Shown here: piece by piece, positions 1 through 9,145 of the stretch
Layout of the letters: every line of letters starts with the position of its first letter
Numbering within the stretch: the first letter of the stretch is position 1
DNA from: Pyropia yezoensis
Lineage: Eukaryota; Rhodophyta; Bangiophyceae; Bangiales; Bangiaceae
DNA: 64,000 nucleotides
Direction: 5' to 3'
Assembly (NCBI GenBank): GCA_009829735.1
Contig: CM020618.1
Span: forward strand, 35,440,894 to 35,504,893
Position numbers and translations under genes: made by a program
Notes under the pieces: generated by a model
Seen by the model: only the letters and a program-made list of their open reading frames with translations
The model's database searches: none
Told to the model about the DNA's origin: nothing

Positions 1-2100
1 GCCCTCGGACTGGTGCACGAGTGCGACGCCCTCTTTGCTCGCGTCGGCTCTCGGGAGACGACCCAGGCCGACGCCCTGTGTGTGATTCAGGCCACGTCGA
101 CGCTTCTTCGTACGGACCAAGGAGTGCAGGTTGCCCAGGCCGCTGTTGCCCACCTGTCCCACTTGTATCTGCCACACGCAGGCGACCCGGCCGTGGCACG
201 AGAGATGGCACCCGCCGTTCGACATGCCCTTCGCGGCCCGGGTTTGGCAAACCTGGCTCGCGACAACCTCGAGGCACTCGTGGACATGTTTGTCCTCCCC
301 GTCATGTTTCCTGACGTGTGGCGGGCAAAAACAACGATCCACCGCCTAGCGGTGCGGGCGGCGGCGGTGGCGGCGCCCACACAGATGCTGGTGACCGGCC
401 GGTCTGGGCGGAAGCGGCTGCGTCTCACCGCCCCTGGTGGCCCTGCCGTCCCGGCCTTGGGCGGTCCTGGGGGCCCTGCGGGTCCGGCTGCGATGCCGTC
501 TTCCCGTACATTGGCGTTGACCCCCCCCCGCGCGGACTTTCGACACCCCAGGGCGGACGTGCCGCCGGCGACGCTTCCCCGGCAAGATGCGCATGTTGTA
601 GCGGACGCTGGCAGTGGTGGTGGCCAGGAGCTCGCCCACTTCAGCCGCGAGATGGTCGCTGCTGTCGGCGCCGTCTGCTCGAAATGGCTTCTCGAGCACG
701 GGCCGCTGGCCGATTCTCCTTCCTGGCCGCAACAAGTGCGGTTTTTCCGTATCGCCTGGTCCATGGGCGTCTGGCCACCCGAGGCCCGGCGCTTCCTGCT
801 CCACGCATGTGCGACAGACACTGCCACCGTGCATCAGGCGGTGCTGGCGGACAAGGGTGGTGCTGGAGCGCCCCAGCAGCCCTCAAAAATGCACATTCGC
901 CTGTGGTCGCATCTGGTCGAGTCTGTCTCTGTACCTGCCGTCGTGGAGCGGGGTGGCGGTGACGACGAGCCTGTCCCGGCCAGTGCGGGCAGCCCTGACG
1001 ACGTTGCCCTCCTGATGTCCATGCCAGGGACGCTGGCAATGTTGCCGACGGACTTCTTCGATGCTTTTAAAGAAGTCAAGGCGTGGAGAACGGCCATATG
1101 TGACATGGCGGCTTTGTTGTTCCCAACCGGTCTGGGACACCCGGGCGCTGCTGCTGCTGCCGCCCCGGCTGCGGCCCTGTCTTCACGTTTTGCGCGGGTC
1201 ACTGCCTCGGACACTGGCGTCGGGTGGCTGGTGGCGCCCAGCTCAAAGTTCCGACTGTCCGCCCTGGACGTCATCCGTCGCCTAGCCGGTGTGGGTGAGC
1301 GGGGGGGCGGTCGGTCTGATTCGTGGTCCGTCATGGACCTGTTGGATGGGTGCTCACCCGTCCTCCCCGACGGGGGGGGGCGCGGTGACTCCGCCTGCGA
1401 GACCACCAGCGCTGCCGCCCCGGGTCCGCCTTGTGGTGGCCCGCGACCTTTTGACGCCCTGCGCGTCATCCAAAACGCCCTGCACTTGCTGGATGTGAAT
1501 GCGCGCACTGCTCGTGCGGCTCGTAACTGGAACGGCATCCCCCTGCAGCTGTTTGCCTTAAGTACGGCGTTTGTGTGGGGCGGCCGACAGGTGCTGACGG
1601 ACGTGAGCGCGGGGCCCCCGGCTGCGGCTGTGGGCTCTCAAGGCGATTCGGACAAAATGTCAGAGGGTGGGGCGCTCGCCCGTGTCCTGCACCTGCTCAT
1701 GCGGCTGGGCATCCACCGAGACGTGTTGCAAGCACAGATTGTCATCCGATACGCGCTCGTCGGGTGCCTCGCCCTATTCGCCGATCCCGCTGGGTGCTCC
1801 ACCCATTTTGACATCTTGGACGCGGCACACATCGCCCCCGTTGTCAACGAGTGGGTTGACTCGCTGCCGAGCCTTTGGGAGGTTGCCGTCGGAAACGACA
1901 AGGCGGCCCGGTCGCGATACAGCTGGCCGTACCATGCGGCCATTTACAACCTGGGGAGTATACCGCTTGCGTCTGGTGTGCGGGCATCTCGGAGGGCGCT
2001 GGCCAACGCAGCGATTGCCTGGTTGGCGTCCCCCTCGGGTATGTCGCCCTGGATCGCCCGAGATGGGGAGAATACCTCCCAGGCCCTGCACAAGCTGTGA
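1..2100 (+). CDS. Upstream part of helicase locus, function unknown, open at left edge
   Basis: The frame is open from the first base and ends at a TGA at 2098-2100. It gives about 699 residues with no domain I recognise. It is Ala/Pro/Gly-rich in places (around residues 145-200), with helical-looking stretches before and after. The frame after this TGA stays open in the same phase to 5361, where the protein is an SF1 helicase, so this is probably the N-terminal part of one long gene. A GT at 2097 and an AG at 2131-2132 bracket the TGA and would define a 36-nt segment, a multiple of three. That may be a very short intron; alternatively the TGA is a true stop or a disabling mutation. The start lies outside the window. 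Confidence 0.5.
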   Translation, partial: ALGLVHECDALFARVGSRETTQADALCVIQATSTLLRTDQGVQVAQAAVAHLSHLYLPHAGDPAVAREMAPAVRHALRGPGLANLARDNLEALVDMFVLPVMFPDVWRAKTTIHRLAVRAAAVAAPTQMLVTGRSGRKRLRLTAPGGPAVPALGGPGGPAGPAAMPSSRTLALTPPRADFRHPRADVPPATLPRQDAHVVADAGSGGGQELAHFSREMVAAVGAVCSKWLLEHGPLADSPSWPQQVRFFRIAWSMGVWPPEARRFLLHACATDTATVHQAVLADKGGAGAPQQPSKMHIRLWSHLVESVSVPAVVERGGGDDEPVPASAGSPDDVALLMSMPGTLAMLPTDFFDAFKEVKAWRTAICDMAALLFPTGLGHPGAAAAAAPAAALSSRFARVTASDTGVGWLVAPSSKFRLSALDVIRRLAGVGERGGGRSDSWSVMDLLDGCSPVLPDGGGRGDSACETTSAAAPGPPCGGPRPFDALRVIQNALHLLDVNARTARAARNWNGIPLQLFALSTAFVWGGRQVLTDVSAGPPAAAVGSQGDSDKMSEGGALARVLHLLMRLGIHRDVLQAQIVIRYALVGCLALFADPAGCSTHFDILDAAHIAPVVNEWVDSLPSLWEVAVGNDKAARSRYSWPYHAAIYNLGSIPLASGVRASRRALANAAIAWLASPSGMSPWIARDGENTSQALHKL

Positions 2101-5100
2101 AGGTTACTCTGTCCGCCTGCCACGCCTGGCAGGCGGGTCAGCCCCCTGGTCGAGCAACTTCGTCAGCGCATCGACGAATTACTCGGCGGGTCTGCTGCGC
2201 CAGACGACACTCGGGCGGGTGCTGCGCCAGACGACGCTGGGGCGGGGGCTGCTGCGCCAGACGACTCAGGGGCGGGGGCTGCGCCTGCCGCTGGGGGGGG
2301 GGCTGCGCCTGCCGATGAGGTAGGTGCCGGGTCAGGTGCCGACAAAGATGGGCGGCCGCCCCCAGCGCCCGATGCGACCATGGCGATTCCGTCCGGTGAC
2401 GGTGACCCCGACGGCATTACCATTGGCGACGACACGGGGGACGAAGTCCAGTTTGTGTGCTACCTGTCCGCAGTGGCGGTCCCAGACAATGTTTTGGCTG
2501 GGCAGGCCGTTTCCCCTGCGTATGATGCGGAAACCCCTAGCATCATTTTGTTTGTTGACAACGACGATGACTGGCATGACGCAGAGAACGATGGCGTGAC
2601 TGTCGTCAGTGTGGCCCGGGTGGTCCGGGCCGGCCAACTGGTCGGGCAGCGGCGGACGTCCTCCGCCAATGCGGCGGCCGCCCATGTTGCAGTAGCTCAG
2701 AGTGCTGCCACCTCTGTCGCGACTGAAGCTGCCACCTCCTCCGCGACGGCAGCCGTCCCAGGCGGGCCCTCTACGCCCGAGGTTGCTGTTACAGCTGCTG
2801 CTCCCGATGCTCCATCGGCGGCGGGTATAGCCACAGGCGCGGTGGATGCTGTGGCTGTGGGTGCTCCTGGCGTTGGTGGGGCTCCTGCGGGCACGGCGGC
2901 CGTGGCCGACGCGGGTGTTGGCGGAGGTGCACCTGCTGAACCTGGTACTGCTGCAGCAACCGACACGGCGGGGTTGGCTGCGGTGGGCACGGCAGTGGCT
3001 CGGGGGGAGGAGCCCTCTCCCGCTTTGCCTGCAGTTGCAGACGCGGGGGCGGCTGTTGTAGGAGGTGGTACTGCCGGCGTGGGAGGCCCTTGTATCGGTT
3101 CCCCGGGTGGTGGGGGGGACGCGTCTCCCACTGCTGCACCTCTGCCCGCGGCGGCGGCGGCGGTGGCGGGGGGTGATGCCAGCCAGGCCAGTCCCCCCAC
3201 ACTGTGTGGCGCGGATGGTGACCGGGTGGCGCTCGGTCAGCTGACGCTCTGTACATCCGAGTCTGGGTGGAACGGTGTCCCAACCCACCTGCGCCCGTCC
3301 CCGTTGTACGCAAGAGGACCTGGGGGCCGCTGGCAGGCCATCGTTGTCACCACCTTGTGCCAGCTAGCCGCCCGCGGTACAGAGGCGGTGGTGAAGTCTA
3401 TCGAAGGGAGAAAAAGGGGCCATTGCGGCGCCGGCGGACGCAGTGGGCGCGTGACTACGTCGTCATTGTGCTCCCGCTTTGGCGTGGCTCGCATCGACGC
3501 GCCCATCACCGTGTCGTCGCTGCAGGTGGGGGGCTCCACCTTGGACGACCCGCAAGCGTGTCGCACGTGCAACGTGCTCGTGCGTATGCCCGATCCCCAG
3601 GGTGGTCCCCCCGGTGGGGGCGGCCGCCACCACCGCCGCCACAAGGACCGCGGGGGAGAGTGTCAAGTGGACTCCACAGACGCCACCCCGGGTGATTTGT
3701 GTGCCTTTTGGGTACCGGAACACGTCGGCTCGGTGTGCAGCACCCCCGTGGACGCGGTGTTTATTGGCCCCTGCGAGGGCAAGGAGAGGCGACCCGACGG
3801 GGGGGTTGGTGGCCCACCGCCCGCGGGGGCAGGCCAGAGGTGGGTGGACAAGACGCCTGGCCCGGGGCTGGACGAGCAGGACGATGACGCCGGCACGGCG
3901 CGCTACGGTGGCGCATCCGGTCCCCCCCGGCGGTGGTGGATTGCGGTGCGTCGTTCTGACGTGCAGCGGGTGCTCCATCGCCGGACGGCAAATGTAGTCG
4001 TCACCCTGTCTCATGGTGTCCTGTCGGACAGCCGCGAGTTTGGCGGCCTCGGCCACTGGGACCTTCTTCCGCCAGTCATGCAGAGGGCGCTCGCCGTCCA
4101 CGCAACGGCTCCGCACGGAAGACAGCAGGTGGTACCTGTACCGGCACCGGGGCCTCCCCCCCTGCAGAATGCTCCTCCACGCTACGCCCACCTGGACGAG
4201 TTCAAGTGGCGCGCAGTCGATTGCATGCGCCAGGGGCTGTTGTCGGACGAGTGTGACGTGCAGCTGGTGACGGGCCCCCCCGGGACTGGCAAGACACGCG
4301 CCATTGTCTCCATGGTGGACGTGGTACTTGAGACCCTGCCAGACGGGCGGGTGCTGCTGACGTCGCGCACGAACACGGCGTGCGACGAGCTGCTGGACAG
4401 AGTGCACGAGTTGTTCTGTCCGTCGGGGGCTGCCAGTCGACACGGCGTCGCGAAACCCGATGCCGTGACGCTCCTCCGTGTATGGGAACCCCCTCCGGAT
4501 GGCCACCGTGCCAAGACAACAAACATTGACGCCGTGGTGGACGAGCGCCTTCCTGTCGCCTACCCGTCCGTGACAGCCGCGGTAGAACGGGCAAGGGCAC
4601 GGGTGGCCGATGTGGGCCGTCGTGTGGATCGTTCTCGCGCCCAGGGTGCAGAGCCGGGCGCGGGTGGGTCACAAAACCTCCTCGAGGAATGTGCCGATGC
4701 GGAGCAAGCCCTGGAGGCTGCCTTGCGTCGCCAGCAGCGTGCGGAACGGGAGCTCCGCAAGCGCATCATGGGCCGCGCGTCCGTCATTGTCACAACGACG
4801 TCAACGTCGACGGGGGCGCTCGTGGGGGGTCAAGGCTTTGACGCCATTATCATAGACGAGGGCGCGGCAACGAGCGTCCCTGCGTCTGTCGCCGCCATTG
4901 TTTGCGCCAAGCGGGCAGGGCGTACGGGTGGCTCGTCAGACGAAGAAGAGGACGGTCATCCGGCAGAGCGGACCAAGTGCATTGTCCTTATTGGCGACAA
5001 TGCCCAGCTGAGGCCGAGCGCCGGCATAGAGTACAGAGGCGAGACACGGGTGACGGCATCCAGCGTTTTTGAGCGGCTCGCCAGGTTTCTGTCCGCTTGC

Positions 5101-5361
5101 GTCATCCTCTCCGTGCAGTACCGCATGCGGCCGCTGTTATGGTCCCTCCTCCGACAAGTCTTTTACCGGCACATTGGCATGTGGTCGGACGGGCGCGGGC
5201 CCAAGGCCCGCCATGAAGAGGCGTTTGGAACACTCGCGTGGCTAAACCATCCGAGACGGCGTATTCGCTTTGGAGGGCTGCAAGTGACAGACACTTCCTG
5301 CCTGCCGGCCGACGTCCGGGCGCACAAGACGGGTTCCACCACCCCCCCAACGAGAGCCTGA
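2101..5361 (+). CDS. UPF1-like superfamily 1 helicase, main part
   Basis: This frame is open from just after the TGA at 2100; the first ATG is at 2380. The first part is a repetitive Ala/Asp/Pro linker, with the peptide APDD recurring near 2190-2290, then an Ala/Gly-rich low-complexity stretch (2660-3170). Numbered from the 2380 ATG, helicase motifs follow in order: motif I GPPGTGKT at 632-639, a Walker B-like DEGA at 826-829, motif III GDNAQLRP from 872, and QYRM at 913. The spacing and the QYRM box fit the UPF1/SEN1/ZNFX1 group of RNA/DNA helicases (ATP-dependent unwinding). DEGA replaces the usual DEA in motif II. Motifs V and VI are not in this frame; they follow immediately in another frame (5349-5858), so the gene is interrupted at about 5342-5348, a run of seven C. 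Host gene or cargo of a mobile element cannot be decided. Confidence 0.8.
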   Translation, partial: RLLCPPATPGRRVSPLVEQLRQRIDELLGGSAAPDDTRAGAAPDDAGAGAAAPDDSGAGAAPAAGGGAAPADEVGAGSGADKDGRPPPAPDATMAIPSGDGDPDGITIGDDTGDEVQFVCYLSAVAVPDNVLAGQAVSPAYDAETPSIILFVDNDDDWHDAENDGVTVVSVARVVRAGQLVGQRRTSSANAAAAHVAVAQSAATSVATEAATSSATAAVPGGPSTPEVAVTAAAPDAPSAAGIATGAVDAVAVGAPGVGGAPAGTAAVADAGVGGGAPAEPGTAAATDTAGLAAVGTAVARGEEPSPALPAVADAGAAVVGGGTAGVGGPCIGSPGGGGDASPTAAPLPAAAAAVAGGDASQASPPTLCGADGDRVALGQLTLCTSESGWNGVPTHLRPSPLYARGPGGRWQAIVVTTLCQLAARGTEAVVKSIEGRKRGHCGAGGRSGRVTTSSLCSRFGVARIDAPITVSSLQVGGSTLDDPQACRTCNVLVRMPDPQGGPPGGGGRHHRRHKDRGGECQVDSTDATPGDLCAFWVPEHVGSVCSTPVDAVFIGPCEGKERRPDGGVGGPPPAGAGQRWVDKTPGPGLDEQDDDAGTARYGGASGPPRRWWIAVRRSDVQRVLHRRTANVVVTLSHGVLSDSREFGGLGHWDLLPPVMQRALAVHATAPHGRQQVVPVPAPGPPPLQNAPPRYAHLDEFKWRAVDCMRQGLLSDECDVQLVTGPPGTGKTRAIVSMVDVVLETLPDGRVLLTSRTNTACDELLDRVHELFCPSGAASRHGVAKPDAVTLLRVWEPPPDGHRAKTTNIDAVVDERLPVAYPSVTAAVERARARVADVGRRVDRSRAQGAEPGAGGSQNLLEECADAEQALEAALRRQQRAERELRKRIMGRASVIVTTTSTSTGALVGGQGFDAIIIDEGAATSVPASVAAIVCAKRAGRTGGSSDEEEDGHPAERTKCIVLIGDNAQLRPSAGIEYRGETRVTASSVFERLARFLSACVILSVQYRMRPLLWSLLRQVFYRHIGMWSDGRGPKARHEEAFGTLAWLNHPRRRIRFGGLQVTDTSCLPADVRAHKTGSTTPPTRA

Positions 5362-5858
5362 TTAACGTTGCAGAGCATCGGTTGGTCTAGATGGCTCTTA
5401 CGGATCTACTGCTGGCGTGGGCGACGTCCAGCGGGGCTACCGAGCTCAAGGTGATGCTCATCACCCCGTACACTGCGCAGCGGAACAAGCTGAATGAAGT
5501 GGTGCAGTCGATGAGAGACAGCAGGCGGCTGCTCCGCAGACCATGTGCCGACGTCAGGGTGTCCACCGTGGATGGCTGCCAAGGCGCTTCTGTGGACTGT
5601 GTCATACTCTCCCTCGTGCGGTCAGAGCCTGGGGCGCCACCCGGCGGGAGGACCGACTTTTTGTCCGACGAGCGGCGCGTGAACGTCATGATGTCGCGGG
5701 CACAGAGCCATCTCCACGTGATTGGTGACATGGACTACCTTTCAAGCTCTGGGGGTGTGTGGAAGAGCTGGTGGGACAACGTCCGCCATAGGTGGAGCCA
5801 TCCAGATCGACGGGGCCGCGAGCACATCAACATTGTGGCTCCCGACAGGATGTACTAG
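5349..5858 (+). pseudogene. C-terminal helicase motifs V-VI of the same UPF1-like gene, in a shifted frame
   Basis: From 5349 the third frame reads NESLINVAEHRLV, a TAG at 5388-5390, then about 155 residues to 5858. The segment matches what should follow QYRM in UPF1-like helicases: an S..N..EA-like box, ITPYTAQ, motif V TVDGCQG and motif VI RRVNVMMSRA. It therefore belongs to the helicase read in the first frame up to 5361. Two changes separate them: a frame change at the C7 run (5342-5348) and the TAG at 5388. A homopolymer length error in the assembly could explain the first but not the second, so decay is likely. An intron covering both is not obvious. Confidence 0.7.
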
Positions 5859-5892
5859 TCGGGAGTATCTTTTGTTTCCGGGGGGGGGAAGT

Positions 5893-5926
<34 letters not shown>

Positions 5927-6175
5927 GCTGTACGGCACCCCCTCTTTTTCATGGTTTGAAGGTGTCGCTTTTCATGTGGTGGTCGGTTGTTCCCCAGTGT
6001 TGTTCCCAACTGCTGTCGTTGATGTTTTGAGTTGCGTGACCAGTTGGACAAAGGCTCATATGGCGAGGTCGCGCCCAAGTGCCACAGCACCGTCCGTGTA
6101 TGTGAGCCCACAGCTCAGCGCCCAGGACTCCGCCGTGGTCGGCAGGCACCATGGCGGGCTCATCGCGTCGCCCTC
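5859..6175. other. Non-coding stretch with a G33 run
   Basis: No credible gene. Just downstream of the helicase stop lies an uninterrupted run of 33 G at 5893-5925, preceded by a shorter G8. The rest is unremarkable spacer leading into the transposase relic. Confidence 0.6.
5893..5925 (+). repeat. G33 homopolymer
   Basis: 33 consecutive G just downstream of the helicase gene. Confidence 0.9.
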
Positions 6176-6179
6176 TGTC

Positions 6180-6723
6180 CGACGGTGAGCGCACGGGGTC
6201 ATCACTGGCCTTCTCCAACAGAAGAGGTCCTTCCGGGCCATCGGTACGGATTTGGGGCGCTCCAAGAGCACCATCGCCTACGCAGCTATGGGCCATCCGC
6301 ACGGAGTCCGCCCGCGCCAGGGTGGACAAGCGGCGTCGCTCCAAGCTTTTGACGGACCGTGAGCTCTGTAACCGCAAGCGGGCGCTTGACACCGACGGGT
6401 TTTCCTCTGTGGCATCCCTGAAGGAGATGGTGAATAACACGCGCACCCAAGCGACCAGAGGACCCGAGAAGGGACCAGCGTCAGTCTCCGCTGTCCGCAC
6501 GGCCGTCTGGAGCTTGGGATTTCACTTCAGGGGGTAGCGGCCAAGAAACCCTTCCTGTCTGCCAAGAACGTCGCCAAGTGCCTTGTGTGGGCCACAGCGC
6601 ACCGCGGCTGGATGGCTCTGCGCGACGGGTGGGACGCCATTCCTGCTTTGTTTTTCAAGTCTCTCGTGGAGTCGATGCCCTGTCGTGTGAAGGGTGTGAT
6701 AGCCGCTGCGCAGCGGACCTAAA
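6180..6723 (+). pseudogene. Tc1/mariner transposase relic without a catalytic domain
   Basis: Reading across two frames, the segment shows the start and the end of a Tc1/mariner transposase but not the middle. Near 6215-6275 a first helix-turn-helix reads RAIGTDLGRSKSTIAY. Near 6300-6530 a second DNA-binding helix region includes SVSAVRTAVWSLGF, followed by AAKKPFLSAKNVAKC, typical of the Tc3/Tc1 HTH end. This is followed directly by WDAIPALFFKSLVESMP and RVKGVIAAAQRT with a stop at 6719-6721, which is the standard C-terminal tail of the family. The DDE/D core that should lie between (roughly 150-200 residues) is absent, and the frame changes at least once. It is an internally deleted, non-autonomous copy or dead relic. 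Terminal inverted repeats were not identified. Confidence 0.7.
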
Positions 6724-8238
6724 GCCGTGTATCTTACTATACGGGCACGGGATTGCAGGGGGGCGCCCAGGGGCCCCGTAAAGCCCGATTTCCGCGTGCA
6801 AGAGCGCGCACGGCCGCGTTATGGCCGTGCTTCCTACTCTTTTTTTTTTCTCTCCTCGACGACCGTCATCAGGACGGCAAGGCCTACATTCTCACGGCCT
6901 GTGTCCGTCTCGCCAGAGGGGCGTGCCGCAGGGCGCACAACAAAGCGACCGTGACTCGAGAGTACGTGTCTGTACAGCAATATCCACGTTTCATGAGGTG
7001 CCCGAATGGTGTCAGTCTCTGGTGCTGCACTGCTGTACTGCTGTGCAGGCTTCCTCACGTGAACGCGTAATGCAATGCATGCGACGGGCACGGCATTCAC
7101 GTGTTTGTGAATGCTGCTGCAGGCACGGTGATTTGCGCGACCAGGGCCGCACTTCAAATTGTGCATGCCCTGCAGCGTTTTTTTGATTCCAAGGCGTGCA
7201 CCGCCGACAACGTGAAATTGTACAGCTTGCAGAAGCGGCGACGCCCGGGCCCGCGGGGCCTGCAAACAAACAGGCATTTGACAGTGCGCGCACGTGCCGG
7301 CACGGAAAATAAGATACACGGTTTAAGACCCGCTGCGCTGGGGGTGCTCGCACCAAGTATTGACCAGCCAAGGGCCTGGATTTGATGGGTGGCCTGTTGT
7401 CAAATTGATCCGCACGGATCTCGTTTTTCGCCGTATGGATAATATTGGGATAATGTTGGGTAGCGACTGTACGTAGCGCTCTTCGGATCTTTGTCGACAT
7501 TGTTCGCCAGAGCTGACGTCTCCCGTTTGGTGCATAACGGAACGAGTTGGGCGGTCACATAGTTGTTCTTTTGTGTGGGCGCGTGAATTAGTGTTTCCCG
7601 ATTGCGTCATGATTGTGGGGGAAGCCATAAAGAGAGGGCGACGGGCGGGGGAGGGGGGGCGAATTGAATTTCAAGTTCTGAGGAGCCCGACCACCGGCTG
7701 ACACCGACGCGGATCGAACGGGAGGGGAGGGGGTTTGGGTGGCGGCGCGAGATGATGTTGAATTGGACGGTGACGGGGGTGTTCGGGGATGGGTGCTCTC
7801 ATCCGTCGGCCGCACGTTCAGCCACATGCAGGTCAGGTCAGTCGCTTCCCTCGGCGCCCCCGGGTCTGACGAGAGCCGTAGGTCCACGCGGCCCGCGCGG
7901 TGTCGTGTGCTGGTGACAGGCCATTTGGAGGCACCGCGCGGTGAGCTCGCAGCATGGCAATGCCGTCAGTGGCGGTGGGTTTGAGGTACACGACTGCCCC
8001 CCCTGCCCCCCCTGCCCCCCCACCAAGACGTCCAGGATGACATTTTTCCCAGACGGTGCTCGTAGTGCATTGCAAACGGACGGGGCCTGCCAGAAGCACC
8101 AAAAGGCTGGGTGCCCGCGTCCCAACACGCCGCTCCACATGCACCGTGGCGAGCAGGCAGTGCCGAGGGTTGGTTCAATTGCAGTGTTGTTATTGCCCCG
8201 CAGCACAGTGGCGGTCACTCTCCCAATACGTGCCGTCG

Positions 8239-8280
<42 letters not shown>

Positions 8281-8960
8281 CGCTCGCTCGCCATGGTTGG
8301 GCGAGCCTTACGGATGCTGGCGTGTCAGTTGGCTCAAATGCTGCAGTGCATGCGGTGCACTCCAACCCGCACCCGCCGTCGTGCTACTGGCGGCTGCCAT
8401 GCGCACAGGGTCTGTGCGCGGTCTGCAATTGGGCCGCCAACCCCATCACCACCACCGCCGCCGCCACATTACCACTGCCAGCCCCACCACCGCCACCGCG
8501 AGCCCCTCCACCACCACCGCCGCCGCGCCACAGGACACTCTCACGGCAGCCACCGTCGGCCACGGGTGCGTCGGAGATGAGAAGGATCTTTCATATCCGG
8601 GGCTGCGAGCAAAGACCACGCGACAGCCCACAGGGGCGCGTGGCGGTGCGAGCATCCTCCGCTCTGCCCCCTGCCCGGCAGTGGTCGATGACCCACAACG
8701 ACGGACGGCAGCCTGTTCTGGCAGAGTTGCTTGCTGCACGACGACGGTGAACGCTCAGATACCGAGCGGGCGAGAGGCAGCGTCGGTTGGGGGGTGGCGG
8801 GGGGCGGGCGGCGGGGGGGGGGGCGGCGGCGGGGGGGGGGTGGGGGGGGGGGGGGGGAGGACCTGGACCGCCGGCCTCCTGACGGCCCGTGTAGCCCATC
8901 GCCAGCGTCTACAGCACGCGTACGGCATCGAGTGAGGACCCCGGCCCGGATGGTGCCTTG
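6724..8960. other. Long intergenic region, no gene supported, homopolymer-rich
   Basis: Reading frames here are short, mutually overlapping and of biased composition, so none is called. Notable are a T-rich run near 6841-6850, a run of 39 G at 8242-8280, a GCC/ACC-rich tract around 8445-8530, and G-rich sequence at 8800-8858. The right end leads into a TATA-like box and the leader of the Fanzor-like gene. Confidence 0.6.
8242..8280 (+). repeat. G39 homopolymer
   Basis: 39 consecutive G in non-coding sequence. Confidence 0.9.
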
Positions 8961-8967
8961 CCAGACG

Positions 8968-8974
8968 ATAAATA
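8968..8974 (+). promoter_or_regulatory. TATA-like box upstream of the Fanzor-like gene
   Basis: ATAAATA stands out in a very GC-rich context about 170 bp before the ATG at 9146. It is followed by a CA/CC-rich leader typical of the transcribed leaders elsewhere in this window (compare 20190-20399) and by a run of 34 C at 9098-9131 just before the start codon. Confidence 0.4.
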
Positions 8975-9096
8975 GGGCGGTAGGGGGTGCCCCGTGGTTC
9001 CCCATCTTTGCCGACCCCATCAGCCACCGTCGACAATCCCACCCACCCACCCTCCTCACAGTCGTTCCCACACACACAACCCGCTCATCCGCCTCC

Positions 9097-9097
<1 letters not shown>

Positions 9098-9131
<34 letters not shown>
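9098..9131 (+). repeat. C34 homopolymer in the Fanzor-like gene leader
   Basis: 34 consecutive C ending 14 bases before the ATG at 9146; a poly-proline start further upstream is therefore unlikely to be the real N-terminus. Confidence 0.9.
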
Positions 9132-9132
<1 letters not shown>

Positions 9133-9145
9133 CCCCGGACTCACG

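Noticed and set aside
7012-7500. 162-residue minus-strand frame
   Set aside because: No motif, overlapping frames of equal length, no promoter or start context.
8111-8935. Frames with poly-Gly and poly-Pro runs
   Set aside because: Produced by the G39 and GCC-rich tracts; no conserved content.
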